A stretch of 64,000 nt of DNA from Deltaproteobacteria bacterium HGW-Deltaproteobacteria-18 (GCA_002841885.1 PHBE01000006.1:1-64000), one strand, 5' to 3'; counted from the stretch's first letter, positions 7,969 to 18,026 are shown. Made by a program: numbers and translations. The notes: a model not told the origin generated them from the letters alone.

Positions 7969-10764
7969 ATGAACGTTCTCATTATCGTCCTGCTCCCACT
8001 TCTGGGAGCCATGCTCCCACCCCTGACCATCCGCTTCGGGCGCAACGTCTGTACCTGGGCGGCCATGGCCGTGACTGCATGCACCTTCGTGTTGGCCTCA
8101 GCCCTGCTCATCCGGATTTTTGAAGGCGGTCCCGTTTCCATGCATCAGCCCTGGCTGCACGGTATCGGACTCGACCTGTCCCTGCGCATGGACGGCCTGG
8201 CCGCCCTGTTTGCACTCCTGGTGCCGGGCATCGGACTGCTGGTCATCATCTATGCCCGCTACTACCTTTCGGAAAAAGACCCCATGGGCCGCCTTTATGG
8301 GCTGCTGCTCGTTTTCATGAGTTCCATGCTCGGCGTGGCGCTGTCCGACAACCTGATCCTGCTGCTCGTCTTCTGGGAACTTACCTCCCTGTCCTCCTTC
8401 CTGCTCATCGGCTACTGGCAGCACCGCGCGGATGCCCGGCAGGGAGCGCGCATGGCCCTTGTCGTCACCGGCATGGGAGGCCTGGCCCTGCTGGCCGGAT
8501 TCCTGCTGCTGGGACAGATGGCCGGAACATACCGCATCTCCGACATTCTGCCGCAGGGCGACCTTATCCGCGCCCATTCGCTCTACGTCCCGGCACTGCT
8601 GCTCATCCTGATCGGCGCTTTCACCAAATCGGCGCAGTTTCCCTTCCATTTCTGGCTGCCACGCGCCATGGCCGCGCCCACGCCCATAAGTGCCTACCTG
8701 CACTCGGCCACCATGGTCAAAGCGGGCGTCTTCCTGCTGGCCAGGCTTTACCCGATCCTGTCAGGCACGGATCTGTGGTTTTTCACCGTGAGCGGCTTCG
8801 GACTGACCACGCTGCTCATGGGTGCCTATGCCGCCATCTTCCAGCATGATCTGAAGGGCCTGCTGGCCTACTCGACCATCAGCCACCTTGGCCTCATCGT
8901 ACTCCTCTTCGGGCTGGACACGCCTCTGGCTGCCGTGGCCGGAGTCTTTCACATCATCAACCACGCCACCTTCAAGGCCTCGCTGTTCATGGCCGCAGGA
9001 ATCATCGACCACGAAACCGGAACCCGGGACATGCGCCGCCTGAACGGGCTGTGGAGGTACATGCCACACACCGCGGCCCTGGCCATGATCGCATCGGCGG
9101 CCATGGCCGGAGTGCCGCTTTTGAACGGCTTTCTGTCCAAGGAGATGTTTTTCGCCGAAACCCTGCACGTCGACCTGCTCGGCTCCGCGTGGTGGGTTCT
9201 CCCGGCGGCCGCGACCATGGCCGGAATTTTTGCCGTGGCCTATTCGGCCCGTTTCATCCACGATGTCTTCTTTAACGGCCAGCCGCTGAACCTGCCCAAA
9301 TACCCGCCCCACGAACCGCCGCGCTTCATGAAGATGCCGGTGGAGATCCTGGCCGGGCTGTGCCTGCTGGTAGGCATCTTGCCGGGCCTGACTGTGGGGC
9401 CGCTCCTGAACCTGGCCGCCACCAGCGTGACCGGCGAAGCCTTGCCGAACTACAATCTGTCCATCTGGCACGGCTTCAACACGCCGCTCTTTATGAGCCT
9501 GGTTGCCCTTGGAGGCGGATTCGCCGTCTACGGGATGAGGCACAAGCTCTTTGCCCTGCACGAGCGCCTGCAATTCTCCCTCGATGCAGCCGCGCTCTTC
9601 CATACCGCGGAAGACGCCCTGATCCGTACCGCGCGCGCCCTCCTGCAAGGCATGGACAACGGTTCCCTGCAACGCTCGACGGCCCTGCTCCTGGGGGCTT
9701 CGGCCATGGCCATGATTCTGGCGCTCGCGGACCCCGGCATCACCGGCCCGATCCCCGTCACCCCCATCGACGGCCCGTCTCTCATGGGCGCGCTGCTGCT
9801 CATGGCCGCCGGTCTGCTGACCGTGCTCTGGCATGGACAGCGCCTGTCCGCGATCATTGCGCTGAGCGTGGTCGGTCTGCTCGTAGCCTTGGTCTTCGTG
9901 CGTTTTTCCGCGCCGGATCTAGCCCTGACCCAGCTCAGCGTCGAAGTGGTGACCATAATGCTTCTGCTGCTCGCTCTCTTTTTCATGCCCCAGCGCCACA
10001 AGCCGCAATCCCTGCCTTGCAGACGCTTCAGGGATGTTCTTCTGGCCGTCGGCACAGGGACCGGATGCGGCCTGCTGGCCTGGGGCATGCTGACTCGCCC
10101 CCTTGACTCCATCTCCTCCTTTTTCATGGAGCAGAGCATCCCCGGCGGTGGCGGGGCCAATGTCGTCAACGTCATCCTGGTGGATTTTCGCGGCTTCGAC
10201 ACCTTGGGAGAGGTCACGGTCCTGGCCGTGGCCGCCGTCGGCATCTTCGCCCTGCTCGACAACCTGCGCCTGCCGGTCCCGACGAACGACCTGGATGGCC
10301 GCCCCTGGGCCAGCGAACGTCACCCGCTGATCCTGTCGCAGATGACGCGCTTTCTGCTGCCCCTGGCCCTTCTGGTCTCGATGTTCCTGTTCCTGCGCGG
10401 ACACAATGCGCCCGGAGGAGGGTTCATCGCAGGCTTGGTCACTGCAGTGGCGCTCATTCTGCAATACATGGCTAACGGCACCGCCTGGACCCAGCGGCAG
10501 TGGCGGCTGCCCTTCCATTCGCTCATCGCCGCCGGGGTGCTCGTGGCGACCGCCACCGGGACGGCCAGCCTGCTGGCGAACCATCCTTTCCTGACCTCCA
10601 CCTTCGGCCATGTCCGCCTGCCCGTCGTTGGAGAATTTGAACTGGCCAGCGCCATGCTTTTCGACCTTGGCGTATTCCTGACCGTCGTCGGGGTGATCAT
10701 GCTCATCCTGGCCAATCTGGGCAAACTGACGCGGCGCAAAGTGCGCCCCGGGAGGATACGCTGA
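7969..10764 (+). CDS. mnhA: Na+/H+ antiporter subunit A fused to subunit B (MnhAB/MrpAB)
   Basis: Largest subunit of the Mrp-type multi-subunit cation/proton antiporter, related to NuoL of complex I. 931 residues, against roughly 800 for a separate MrpA: the extra C-terminal part (from about residue 780, [13 protein letters not shown]) is the MnhB domain, including [13 protein letters not shown]. The NuoL-like core shows the proton-path residues in [12 protein letters not shown] and [17 protein letters not shown]. About 20 or more membrane segments. The start at 7969 is chosen because [15 protein letters not shown] begins the first membrane helix; its ribosome-binding site is weak. The last base overlaps the mnhC start. 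Confidence 0.93.
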   Translation: MNVLIIVLLPLLGAMLPPLTIRFGRNVCTWAAMAVTACTFVLASALLIRIFEGGPVSMHQPWLHGIGLDLSLRMDGLAALFALLVPGIGLLVIIYARYYLSEKDPMGRLYGLLLVFMSSMLGVALSDNLILLLVFWELTSLSSFLLIGYWQHRADARQGARMALVVTGMGGLALLAGFLLLGQMAGTYRISDILPQGDLIRAHSLYVPALLLILIGAFTKSAQFPFHFWLPRAMAAPTPISAYLHSATMVKAGVFLLARLYPILSGTDLWFFTVSGFGLTTLLMGAYAAIFQHDLKGLLAYSTISHLGLIVLLFGLDTPLAAVAGVFHIINHATFKASLFMAAGIIDHETGTRDMRRLNGLWRYMPHTAALAMIASAAMAGVPLLNGFLSKEMFFAETLHVDLLGSAWWVLPAAATMAGIFAVAYSARFIHDVFFNGQPLNLPKYPPHEPPRFMKMPVEILAGLCLLVGILPGLTVGPLLNLAATSVTGEALPNYNLSIWHGFNTPLFMSLVALGGGFAVYGMRHKLFALHERLQFSLDAAALFHTAEDALIRTARALLQGMDNGSLQRSTALLLGASAMAMILALADPGITGPIPVTPIDGPSLMGALLLMAAGLLTVLWHGQRLSAIIALSVVGLLVALVFVRFSAPDLALTQLSVEVVTIMLLLLALFFMPQRHKPQSLPCRRFRDVLLAVGTGTGCGLLAWGMLTRPLDSISSFFMEQSIPGGGGANVVNVILVDFRGFDTLGEVTVLAVAAVGIFALLDNLRLPVPTNDLDGRPWASERHPLILSQMTRFLLPLALLVSMFLFLRGHNAPGGGFIAGLVTAVALILQYMANGTAWTQRQWRLPFHSLIAAGVLVATATGTASLLANHPFLTSTFGHVRLPVVGEFELASAMLFDLGVFLTVVGVIMLILANLGKLTRRKVRPGRIR

Positions 10765-11093
10765 TGGAAGCCCTCGCCGCCCTGGTCATCGCCGTTCTCG
10801 TCGGCTGCGGGACATACCTGACGCTGCGCGCCCGGACCTTCTCCGTGGTCCTTGGGCTCTCGCTCCTGTCTTACGCGGCCAACATTTTCCTCTTCTTCAG
10901 CGGCCGCCTGATGACCGGAGCGCCGCCCCTGGCCACTAGCTCCGGAGCCACGGCCGACCCACTGCCCCAGGCGCTGGTCCTGACCGCCATCGTCATCGGT
11001 TTCGGCATGACCGCCTTCGTGGTCATCCTGGCCCTGCGCTCCCTCGGGGAACTTGGCACCGACCAGGTCGACGGCAAGGACGAAAAATCATGA
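10764..11093 (+). CDS. mnhC: Na+/H+ antiporter subunit C (NuoK-like)
   Basis: 109 residues with three membrane helices; the MrpC/MnhC family is homologous to NuoK. The conserved phrase DPLPQALVLTAIVIGFG (about 71-87) is diagnostic. It overlaps mnhA by one base and mnhD by four (ATGA), so translation is coupled along the operon. Confidence 0.93.
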   Translation: MEALAALVIAVLVGCGTYLTLRARTFSVVLGLSLLSYAANIFLFFSGRLMTGAPPLATSSGATADPLPQALVLTAIVIGFGMTAFVVILALRSLGELGTDQVDGKDEKS

Positions 11094-12586
11094 ACCATCT
11101 GATGATATTCCCCCTGCTCCTGCCGCTGGTCGCCGGGATGACAAACCTGCTGCTGGTCCGCAAAGGCGTCGGTGCGCAGCGCCTCGTTTCCATCCTGACG
11201 GCATGCGCCCTGCTCGCGGTGACCCTGCTATTACTGCACAGGGCCCAAGCCGGACACATCGACACGTACGAACTCGGCAACTGGCCGGCGCCCTTTGGCA
11301 TCGTCCTGGTGCTGGACAGGCTGAGCGCCCTCATGCTCATGCTGACCGCATTGCTGACTTTGCCGGTCCTGCTCCATGCCTGTTGCGGCGACGACCAGCG
11401 CGGACGTGATTTTCACGTCATCTTCCCCCTGCAGATCTTGGGCATAAACGGTGCATTCCTGACCGGCGACATCTTCAATCTTTTCGTATTCTTCGAAATC
11501 CTGCTCATCGCGTCCTATTCTCTGGCGCTGCACGGCCTGGGCCCCGAACGCACGCGAAGCGCCCTGCGCTACGTGGTCCTGAACCTCATCGGCTCAAGCC
11601 TTTTCCTCATCGCCCTTGGCACTCTTTATGGCGTCTGCGGCACCCTCAACATGGCCGATCTGGCGCTCAAGGTGGCCGGCAGCACTCCTGGCCAGGCCCC
11701 GCTGCTCCGCGCGGCGGCCCTGCTACTCTTGACCGTGTTCGGACTTAAAGCAGCCGTTCTGCCCCTTTTTCTGTGGCTGCCAGGTCTCTACGCCGCAGTG
11801 CTGCCCACCGTGGCCGCCCTTTTTGCCATCATGACCAAGGTTGGCGTCTATGCCATCCTGCGCACCCAGACGCTCATCTTCACGAATCGCGGCCCCGTTC
11901 CCGAAGCGGCAGATTTGCTCTTTCCTCTGGCGCTTGCGACCCTGGGCGCAGGATCGCTGTGCGCCCTCGGCAGCAGACGCCTGCGGCTGCTCCTGGCTTG
12001 GCTGGTCATCGTCTCCGTCGGCACGCTGCTGGCGGGTATCGGTCTTTGGAACGAGGCCGCCATAAGCGCGAGCCTCTACTACCTGCCGCACTCGACCCTG
12101 GTCTCCGCCGGGCTTTTTTTGCTGGCCGACCACCTGGCGCGCCAGCGCGGACAGACGGCAGACGCGCTTGAGCCAGGCCCGCCCATGGCCCGCCCGACCC
12201 TGCTGGGAGGGCTTTTTCTCCTTGGAGCCATGGGCGTCGCCGGACTGCCTCCGCTGTCAGGATTCATAGGCAAACTTCTGCTTCTGCAAGCCGCGCCGGC
12301 ATCACTTGTCGCCTGGGTCTGGCCATTTGTCCTGGGCGGCAGCCTCCTTGGCATCATCGCTCTTGGCCGATGCGGGAGCATGCTCTTCTGGAAAAACCAG
12401 GATGCTCCTCTCGCGGCTCCCACGGAGTCATGGCTGCGGCTTGCACCGGCCACTGCGCTGATCCTGGCCGCCGTGATCCTGTCCGTCATGGCCGGACCCG
12501 TCATCGCCTACACCGACGCCACGGCCAGGCAGCTCCTTGCTCCGGACAACTACATCAAGGCCGTTCTCAAAGGGGAAGCCCCATGA
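11090..12586 (+). CDS. mnhD: Na+/H+ antiporter subunit D (NuoN/NuoM-like)
   Basis: 498-residue polytopic membrane subunit homologous to complex I antiporter-like subunits. The conserved proton-translocation region is visible as GDIFNLFVFFEILLIASY and FGLKAAVLPLFLWLPGLYAA; a glutamate in the first and a lysine in the second are the usual functional residues. Its stop overlaps the mnhE start by four bases. Confidence 0.93.
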   Translation: MNHLMIFPLLLPLVAGMTNLLLVRKGVGAQRLVSILTACALLAVTLLLLHRAQAGHIDTYELGNWPAPFGIVLVLDRLSALMLMLTALLTLPVLLHACCGDDQRGRDFHVIFPLQILGINGAFLTGDIFNLFVFFEILLIASYSLALHGLGPERTRSALRYVVLNLIGSSLFLIALGTLYGVCGTLNMADLALKVAGSTPGQAPLLRAAALLLLTVFGLKAAVLPLFLWLPGLYAAVLPTVAALFAIMTKVGVYAILRTQTLIFTNRGPVPEAADLLFPLALATLGAGSLCALGSRRLRLLLAWLVIVSVGTLLAGIGLWNEAAISASLYYLPHSTLVSAGLFLLADHLARQRGQTADALEPGPPMARPTLLGGLFLLGAMGVAGLPPLSGFIGKLLLLQAAPASLVAWVWPFVLGGSLLGIIALGRCGSMLFWKNQDAPLAAPTESWLRLAPATALILAAVILSVMAGPVIAYTDATARQLLAPDNYIKAVLKGEAP

Positions 12587-13071
12587 AACGATGGCTGCCG
12601 CAACCCATGTTCAGCCTTTTCCTGCTGCTGATCTGGCTTCTGCTCGTAAATTCAGCGGCCCCCGGACAGATTGTGCTCGGGGCGCTCTTCGCCGTGACCA
12701 TACCCCTCTTCACGATAAGGTTCTGGCCGGATCAGCCGTGCATGCGCAGACCGCTGACCCTGATCGTCTATCTGGCCGTCTTCTTCTGGGACATCGTCGT
12801 CGCCAACCTGACCGTGGCCCGGCTCATCCTCGGACCGACAAGACTCCTGCGCCCGGCGTTCATCCGCCTGCCCCTGGACCTCAAAAACGATTTCGCCATC
12901 ACTCTTCTGGCCCACACCATCTCCCTCACCCCCGGTACCGTTTCGGCGCAAGTGGCGGAAGATCGGCAAAGCCTGCTCATTCACGCCCTGGACCTGGACG
13001 ACGAGGCCCTGCTCGTGGAGCGCATCAAACAGCGCTACGAAGCGCCCCTCAAGGAGATTTTCCCATGTTGA
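12583..13071 (+). CDS. mnhE: Na+/H+ antiporter subunit E
   Basis: 162 residues: two or three N-terminal membrane helices, then a cytoplasmic domain with the family signature ITLLAHTISLTPGTVSAQV and the tail IHALDLDDEALL. The start at 12583 overlaps the mnhD stop (ATGA). The reading frame is open further upstream inside mnhD, but that part is not family-like. Confidence 0.92.
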   Translation: MKRWLPQPMFSLFLLLIWLLLVNSAAPGQIVLGALFAVTIPLFTIRFWPDQPCMRRPLTLIVYLAVFFWDIVVANLTVARLILGPTRLLRPAFIRLPLDLKNDFAITLLAHTISLTPGTVSAQVAEDRQSLLIHALDLDDEALLVERIKQRYEAPLKEIFPC

Positions 13072-13334
13072 CCACAGCCATCATGGTGGCCTTTTTCTGC
13101 ATCGCCGTCGCTCTGGCACTCAATTTCTGGAGACTTTTCGCCGGGCCGACCCTTCCGGACCGCATCCTGGCCCTGGACACCATGGCCATCAACACCATCG
13201 CCCTTCTGATCCTGCTGGGCATCCATCAGAATCTGACCGAATTCTTCGAGGCAGCCCTGCTCATCGCCATGATGAGCTTCATCGGAACCGTGGCCCTGTG
13301 CAAGTACCTGTTGCGCGGAGATATCATCGAATAG
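13065..13334 (+). CDS. mnhF: Na+/H+ antiporter subunit F
   Basis: 89 residues with three membrane helices; typical MrpF sequence FAGPTLPDRILALDTMAIN (about 24-42). The ATG at 13065 lies inside the end of mnhE, with AAGGAG about eight bases before it. Confidence 0.9.
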   Translation: MLTTAIMVAFFCIAVALALNFWRLFAGPTLPDRILALDTMAINTIALLILLGIHQNLTEFFEAALLIAMMSFIGTVALCKYLLRGDIIE

Positions 13335-13343
13335 GAGAGCCCC

Positions 13344-13655
13344 ATGCTCAGTGAAATGCTCATATCCCTCTTTCTACTGATAGGCGGCGCCTTCGCGCTC
13401 ATCGGGTCCATCGGCTTGGCCCGCCTGCCCGACCTGTTCACCCGCCTGCACGGACCGACCAAGGCCACGACCCTGGGTGTCGGCGGCATCCTCATCGCTT
13501 CGGTGCTGCACTTCAGCGGACAAGAGCATGCCCTGAGCCTGCACGAACTGCTCATCACCCTGTTTCTTTTCGCCACGGCCCCGGTCAGCGCCTATCTCAT
13601 CGCCCGTTCGGCGTTGCACCTGCGCGGTCCTGGCGGCCCCAAAGACGAGCCCTGA
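13344..13655 (+). CDS. mnhG: Na+/H+ antiporter subunit G
   Basis: 103 residues with three membrane helices; typical MrpG phrase GLARLPDLFTRLHGPTKATT (about 28-47). Last gene of the operon; GGAGAG lies in front of its start. With A-B fused and C-G separate, the Mrp complex is complete here and should exchange Na+ (or K+) for protons across the inner membrane. Confidence 0.92.
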   Translation: MLSEMLISLFLLIGGAFALIGSIGLARLPDLFTRLHGPTKATTLGVGGILIASVLHFSGQEHALSLHELLITLFLFATAPVSAYLIARSALHLRGPGGPKDEP

Positions 13656-13851
13656 TATGGGACAGCAAGGCAAAATAGTCGCAAATTTCGCCCCATCGAG
13701 CAAAAGGAGACGTCGATTGGCGTATCAGACTGTTGAGTTGATGCCTTCAAACGGCGTCTTGACCGGGGCGGAGGGGAGGAATAGGTTGGGGCACATTTTT
13801 TAAGGCGGCCCAGCGCAGCAATCTTTTCGACCATGGCAAGGAGAGACTCAC

Positions 13852-14478
13852 ATGGCAGTATTCGTGGCGGACCATCCACTCATCAAGCACAAGCTCGGAC
13901 TCATGCGCAAGCATGACATCAGCACCAAGAATTTCAGGGAACTCGCTTCCGAAGTCGCCAGACTACTGACCTACGAGGCCACCAAGGATCTGGAGACGGA
14001 AAAGAAGACCGTGCAGGGATGGGCCGGACCCGTCGATGTGGACGTCATCAAGGGCAAGAAGATCACTGTCGTTCCGATCCTGCGGGCCGGCCTCGGCATG
14101 CAGGACGGTGTGCTTGATCTGGTTCCCGGCGCCAAGGTCAGCGTCGTCGGCTTCTACCGCAACGAGGAGACCCTCCAGCCCGTGGAATATTACGTCAAGC
14201 TGGCCAAGAACATCGGCAAACGCATGGCCATTATCCTTGACCCCATGCTCGCAACGGGCGGCACCCTCGATGCCACCATCCGCTGCCTGAAAAATGCGGG
14301 CTGCACCAGCATCCGCGGCCTCTTCCTGGTTGCGGCACCCGAAGGGTTGAAGCGGATCAGCGAAGCGCACCCGGATGTGGACATCTATGTTGCGGCTGTT
14401 GACGAGCGCCTCAATGAAAACGGGTACATCCTGCCGGGCCTGGGTGACGCCGGAGACAAGATTTTCGGGACGAAATGA
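13852..14478 (+). CDS. upp: Uracil phosphoribosyltransferase
   Basis: Salvages uracil to UMP with PRPP. 208 residues, normal length. PRPP-binding loop [11 protein letters not shown] (about 123-133) and the C-terminal uracil-binding stretch [18 protein letters not shown] are visible. GGAGAG lies upstream of the ATG. Monocistronic; the 196 bases before it hold no gene I trust. Confidence 0.95.
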   Translation: MAVFVADHPLIKHKLGLMRKHDISTKNFRELASEVARLLTYEATKDLETEKKTVQGWAGPVDVDVIKGKKITVVPILRAGLGMQDGVLDLVPGAKVSVVGFYRNEETLQPVEYYVKLAKNIGKRMAIILDPMLATGGTLDATIRCLKNAGCTSIRGLFLVAAPEGLKRISEAHPDVDIYVAAVDERLNENGYILPGLGDAGDKIFGTK

Positions 14479-14500
14479 TCCGTCCTCGTATTTTCCCGGT

Positions 14501-14551
14501 TTTGAAACGCAGAACGCCCGGTCAAAAAGACCGGGCGTTCTGCGTTTCAAA
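14501..14551. terminator. Long perfect hairpin between upp and hisA
   Basis: A 23-bp perfect stem: 14501-14523 pairs with 14529-14551 around the loop AAAAA. It lies between the convergent upp and hisA genes and could end transcription from both sides. Neither side has a proper T-run right after the stem. Confidence 0.75.
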
Positions 14552-14570
14552 GACACTGAAAAAAAACAGT

Positions 14571-15302
14571 CTATTCCCTTGCTGCAAGCCAATCGAGTGC
14601 GGCTTTGAGATCAAGGCTTCCGGCATAGATCGCCTTGCCGGTGATGACCCCGGCCAGACCTTGCTCGCGCAGGGGGTGCACGGCCTGCACATCCTCAAGG
14701 GTGGAGATCCCACCTGCGATGAGCACGGGCAGGTCCGTCATGGCCAGCAGTGACTCAAGGGCCGGAATGTTGACCCCGGACTGCATGCCGTCGCGGCTGA
14801 TGTCGGTATAGATGAAGAACGCCGCTCCGGCGGCTTCGAGTTCCGGCACCACGTCGGCTACGGTCTTGCCAGCGTCTTCGACCCAGCCCTTGGTCTTGAG
14901 CTGTCCGTCGCGGGCGTCCAGGGACACGCCGATGCGGCCCGGATAGGCCTGGCAGAGTTCGCGGAAAAGGGCCGGGTCTTCGAGAGCCACAGTGCCGATG
15001 ATAAGGCGCGTCACTCCGGCTTCGAGATATTTGCCCGCGATCTCGACGCTACGAATCCCGCCGCCCAACTGCACCGGGATGGAGACCGCCGAACACAGCT
15101 CCCGAATGAGCTCCATATTGCGCGGAGTACCGCTGAACGCTCCATCAAGATCAATGACATGCAGCCACCTGGTGCCCGCATCGACCCACTGCCGGGCCAT
15201 GGCCACCGGGTCGTCGGAGAAAACCGTGACCTGATCCTCGACGCCCTGACGCAAGCGCACGCACTTGCCATCCTTTATGTCAACTGCCGGAAATATATTC
15301 AT
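14571..15302 (-). CDS. hisA: Phosphoribosyl-formimino-AICAR ribotide isomerase
   Basis: Fourth step of histidine biosynthesis: isomerises ProFAR to PRFAR; a (beta/alpha)8 barrel. 243 residues. Catalytic Asp8 lies in [17 protein letters not shown]; the phosphate-binding Gly-rich loops QLGGGIRS and [12 protein letters not shown] are present. The start overlaps the stop of the lipoprotein gene (ATGA), so it is the third gene of hisB-lipoprotein-hisA. Confidence 0.95.
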   Translation of the reverse strand: MNIFPAVDIKDGKCVRLRQGVEDQVTVFSDDPVAMARQWVDAGTRWLHVIDLDGAFSGTPRNMELIRELCSAVSIPVQLGGGIRSVEIAGKYLEAGVTRLIIGTVALEDPALFRELCQAYPGRIGVSLDARDGQLKTKGWVEDAGKTVADVVPELEAAGAAFFIYTDISRDGMQSGVNIPALESLLAMTDLPVLIAGGISTLEDVQAVHPLREQGLAGVITGKAIYAGSLDLKAALDWLAARE

Positions 15303-15922
15303 AAACCAAGAACCCTCGTCCCTTCTTCCAAAGCTTCGGCCGCAATTTCAAGCGGCGTGATCCAGCGTCCCTTGCGTTTGAAGAAACGCCCTCCCTTGAG
15401 CAGGTTTTCAGCCAGTCCCTGCTGTTCCTCTTCAAAATGATAGCGACGCACTTCACTGGTGGCCATGTTGATCAGATAAAGATCCAGAGTCACGCTGGCC
15501 GGGCGGGTCACGCCCCATTCACCACCATCGCGTTCCTGCCAACGGGAAACAAAGGGCACAAGCAGAAAATCAGCCTTGATGCAGGTCCCCACGTTCTTCC
15601 AGTAGTCCAGAGGCTCAAAGCGCGGTCTCTCCTTCCCGGCCTGCACGATCTCCTCGCACTGCCTGACCGTGGCCGCGTGAATCACCGTGCGTGCCTCGCT
15701 TTTATCCAGAGTGGCGGCCAACTGATCGTCCAGAGCATCCAGCACTTCTTCGGAAATGACCGAAACCTCATCCGGCAGCACGCCTGCCATGAGTTCCCAA
15801 TCATGCTGCGCGTGAACAAAATGCGCCACGGCAAGGGTGGCCTTCGGCTCGACGGCGGGCCAGTGCGCAGTAGTCGCGCAGGCCGAACAGATTAGCAATA
15901 AAACCGGAATGATGTATCTCAT
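15299..15922 (-). CDS. Putative lipoprotein embedded in the his operon
   Basis: 207 residues. [15 protein letters not shown] looks like a lipoprotein signal, with Cys15 the likely lipidated residue. The mature part has a mixed alpha/beta look, with [15 protein letters not shown] (about 130-144) and [13 protein letters not shown], which recalls periplasmic lipoproteins of the CsgG/GNA1162 kind, but I cannot assign a family. It overlaps hisB by four bases and hisA by four bases, so it is cotranslated with histidine genes without an obvious metabolic reason. Confidence 0.68.
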   Translation of the reverse strand: MRYIIPVLLLICSACATTAHWPAVEPKATLAVAHFVHAQHDWELMAGVLPDEVSVISEEVLDALDDQLAATLDKSEARTVIHAATVRQCEEIVQAGKERPRFEPLDYWKNVGTCIKADFLLVPFVSRWQERDGGEWGVTRPASVTLDLYLINMATSEVRRYHFEEEQQGLAENLLKGGRFFKRKGRWITPLEIAAEALEEGTRVLGL

Positions 15923-16509
15923 GCGTCGAGACCTCCTTTGGTGCTGAGCACGTCTTCTCGTTCCACGCGCACGGCCTGCCGCAGAGCCAGGCCGAGTCCC
16001 TTGAATACCGATTCCAGCAGATGGTGTCCGTTTTGTCCGTAAAGCATGCGCACATGAAGGTTCATGCCCGCCTTGGACGCCAGCGATTTCAGAAATTCAC
16101 GCCACAGGTCCTTCTCTTCTCCGGCGATCACCGCTGGCAATACGTTTTCCTCGTACACCAGATATGACCGTCCGGAAAGATCGAGGCAGACCTCGGTCAG
16201 GGCCTCGTCCATGGGCACCTTCGCACACCCGACTCGAGCGATGCCACGACGCTCCCCAAGAGCCATGCTCAAGGCATTGCCAAGACACAGGCCGATATCC
16301 TCCAGGGAATGATGCGCATCTATATGCAGATCGCCTTTGCAGGAAATCTCAAGATCGAAACCGGCCCAATGTCCGAGAAGATCGAGCATGTGGTCGGCAA
16401 AGCCGAACCCCGTTTGCACCGAGCAGGCGCCTGTTCCATCGAGATTCACTGCCACCGAAATCCGGGTTTCCCGGGTCTCCCGTTCAATTCGGCCTGTACG
16501 AGGCTGCAT
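15919..16509 (-). CDS. hisB: Imidazoleglycerol-phosphate dehydratase
   Basis: Sixth step of histidine biosynthesis, a Mn-dependent dehydration to imidazole acetol phosphate. 196 residues: the stand-alone enzyme without the HisB phosphatase domain. Metal-binding signatures [12 protein letters not shown] (about 36-47) and [10 protein letters not shown] (about 63-72) are visible. AAGGAG lies eight bases before the ATG. The tatC terminator is just upstream, so a promoter must lie in 16510-16560 or expression depends on read-through. Confidence 0.93.
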   Translation of the reverse strand: MQPRTGRIERETRETRISVAVNLDGTGACSVQTGFGFADHMLDLLGHWAGFDLEISCKGDLHIDAHHSLEDIGLCLGNALSMALGERRGIARVGCAKVPMDEALTEVCLDLSGRSYLVYEENVLPAVIAGEEKDLWREFLKSLASKAGMNLHVRMLYGQNGHHLLESVFKGLGLALRQAVRVEREDVLSTKGGLDA

Positions 16510-16525
16510 AACGTCTCCTTGCGGT

Positions 16526-16554
16526 AAAAAAAGGCCGGGCTACAAAACCCGACC
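16526..16554 (-). terminator. Terminator of the guaB-guaA-tatB-tatC unit
   Basis: On the minus strand GGTCGGG (16554-16548) pairs with CCCGGCC (16539-16533), one G-U pair, followed by seven T (plus-strand A run 16526-16532). It lies 6 bases beyond the tatC stop. Confidence 0.82.
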
Positions 16555-16560
16555 CTTTGG

Positions 16561-17685
16561 TTATCCCTTGGCTTCCGCTGCCGCGTCATCTTCCGCCGGG
16601 GGCTCTTTGGGCTTCTTATTCTTTTCGACAAGATAGGCCACCCAAATGCCAACCTCATACAGCAAACAAAGCGGCCCGGCCATCAGCGTTTGCGATACAA
16701 CGTCCGGCGGGGTGAGCACGGCCGCCACGACAAAACTCCCCAAAATGGCGTATTTGCGGTACTTGCGCAGGGTATTGTGCTTCACGAGCCCAAGAGCCGA
16801 GAGGAAAAACATGAACAGCGGCAACTCGAAAATGAAACCAAACGCAAAAAGCATGCTGGTCGAAAAGCTGAAATACTCTTTGACCGAGGGCATGGGCTTT
16901 ATGACATCCGTAGCATAGCCCAGAAAAAACTGAAAACCAAACGGGAAGACAACATAATATCCAAAAAGAGCCCCTGTCACAAAAAAAATGGCCGAACACA
17001 GGGCGATGGGGATCATGTATTTTCGCTCCCCTTCGTAAAGACCGGGAGCGATGAACATCCAGAGCTGATAGAAAATGTAGGGGCTGGCCACGAACAGACC
17101 CGCGATGGCCGCGACTTTGAGGTGGGTAAAGAAGGCTTCGGGCAGACCTGTGTAGATGAGCGAACCGCCGGAAGGTTCGAGCAACGTGACAAGCGGTTGC
17201 ATGAGCATTGTGAAGAGCTGCTCGGCAAACGCATAACAAACCATAAGACCCACGAAAGCCGCGATGATGCAACGTACCAGACGCACCCGCAACTCATTGA
17301 GGTGCTCGGTGAACGTCATCTCATGCACGGGCTCCTCTTCTTTGGCCTTGGCTTCGGCCTCCGCAACGCCACCGTCGCCCTTGGCCTCGATGTCAGAGGA
17401 ACTTTCGGGCGCATTGTCTGCGTCCGGCGTCACAGGCAAGACGGCCTCCGAACCGGCGGAATCCGCCGATGGCGAATCCTCCGTCGGTTCGGAATCGCCG
17501 CCATCCGCTTCGTCCGAAGACAGAGCGTCCTCCCGATCCGTACCGGGGGCTTCCGCTTCCATTGGAGAATCGGAAAGAACGGGGTCTTCGGCCTTGTCTT
17601 CGGTCTGGCTCAGAGAAGAAGTCTCTTCAGATTCAGCCCCGGCTTCGCCTTCGATCCTGTCCCGATCCGTGCGATCCTCGCTCAT
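16561..17685 (-). CDS. tatC: Twin-arginine translocase subunit TatC with acidic N-terminal extension
   Basis: Membrane receptor for folded proteins carrying Tat signal peptides. 374 residues against about 250 for the family: residues 1-118 are an extra acidic, Ser/Glu/Asp/Ala/Pro-rich segment with no membrane helix, and the normal protein begins at MTFTEHLNELRVRLVRC (about 120-136). The six membrane helices and the conserved FTHLKVA and SPYIFYQLW regions follow. The ATG at 17685 overlaps the tatB stop (ATGA). An internal Met at the family start exists, but the overlap and intact frame favour the long form. Confidence 0.9.
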   Translation of the reverse strand: MSEDRTDRDRIEGEAGAESEETSSLSQTEDKAEDPVLSDSPMEAEAPGTDREDALSSDEADGGDSEPTEDSPSADSAGSEAVLPVTPDADNAPESSSDIEAKGDGGVAEAEAKAKEEEPVHEMTFTEHLNELRVRLVRCIIAAFVGLMVCYAFAEQLFTMLMQPLVTLLEPSGGSLIYTGLPEAFFTHLKVAAIAGLFVASPYIFYQLWMFIAPGLYEGERKYMIPIALCSAIFFVTGALFGYYVVFPFGFQFFLGYATDVIKPMPSVKEYFSFSTSMLFAFGFIFELPLFMFFLSALGLVKHNTLRKYRKYAILGSFVVAAVLTPPDVVSQTLMAGPLCLLYEVGIWVAYLVEKNKKPKEPPAEDDAAAEAKG

Positions 17686-18026
17686 GCCTTGTCCTTTTCC
17701 TTCTCCGCGGACTGCACGGAGGGCTGCTCGGGCGCAGCAGCCTCTGTGGCCTCAGGCTCGGCAGGAACCGCTGTGGCTTCCGGCTCGGCAGGGGCTTTGG
17801 CAACGGTTTCAGGGTAGAGTTCCTTCTTGGCCTGTTCCGTCTTCACTTTCTGCTCGGATTGCTCGGCTTCCATTTCGATGGTCCGCTTCACATCGGTGCT
17901 GACACGCCGGAATTCGCCCAGGGCCTTGCCCAGGGATTTGGCCATTTCCGGCAGCTTGGCAGGGCCAATGACGATCAGGGCGACAATGAGAATAACTATA
18001 AGTTCCGTGGACCCAATTCCAAACAT
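17682..18026 (-). CDS. tatB: Sec-independent translocase subunit TatB (TatA/B family)
   Basis: 114 residues: N-terminal membrane helix MFGIGSTELIVILIVALIVI, the hinge GP at about 21-22, an amphipathic helix LPEMAKSLGKALGEFRR, and a long Pro/Glu/Ala-rich tail containing the direct repeat PAEPEAT twice. The length, the Glu in the membrane segment (8) and the pairing with tatC fit TatB; a TatA role cannot be excluded because no separate TatA is seen in the window. The start at 18026 has GGAG eight bases upstream. Confidence 0.85.
   Translation of the reverse strand: MFGIGSTELIVILIVALIVIGPAKLPEMAKSLGKALGEFRRVSTDVKRTIEMEAEQSEQKVKTEQAKKELYPETVAKAPAEPEATAVPAEPEATEAAAPEQPSVQSAEKEKDKA

Noticed and set aside
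7640-7972. 110-codon frame upstream of mnhA
   Set aside because: It begins inside the engB terminator, has no family resemblance and lacks a ribosome-binding site.
13717-13803. 28-codon TTG-start frame after mnhG with a good AAGGAG
   Set aside because: A possible leader peptide, but too short and without any other support; the Shine-Dalgarno match could be chance.
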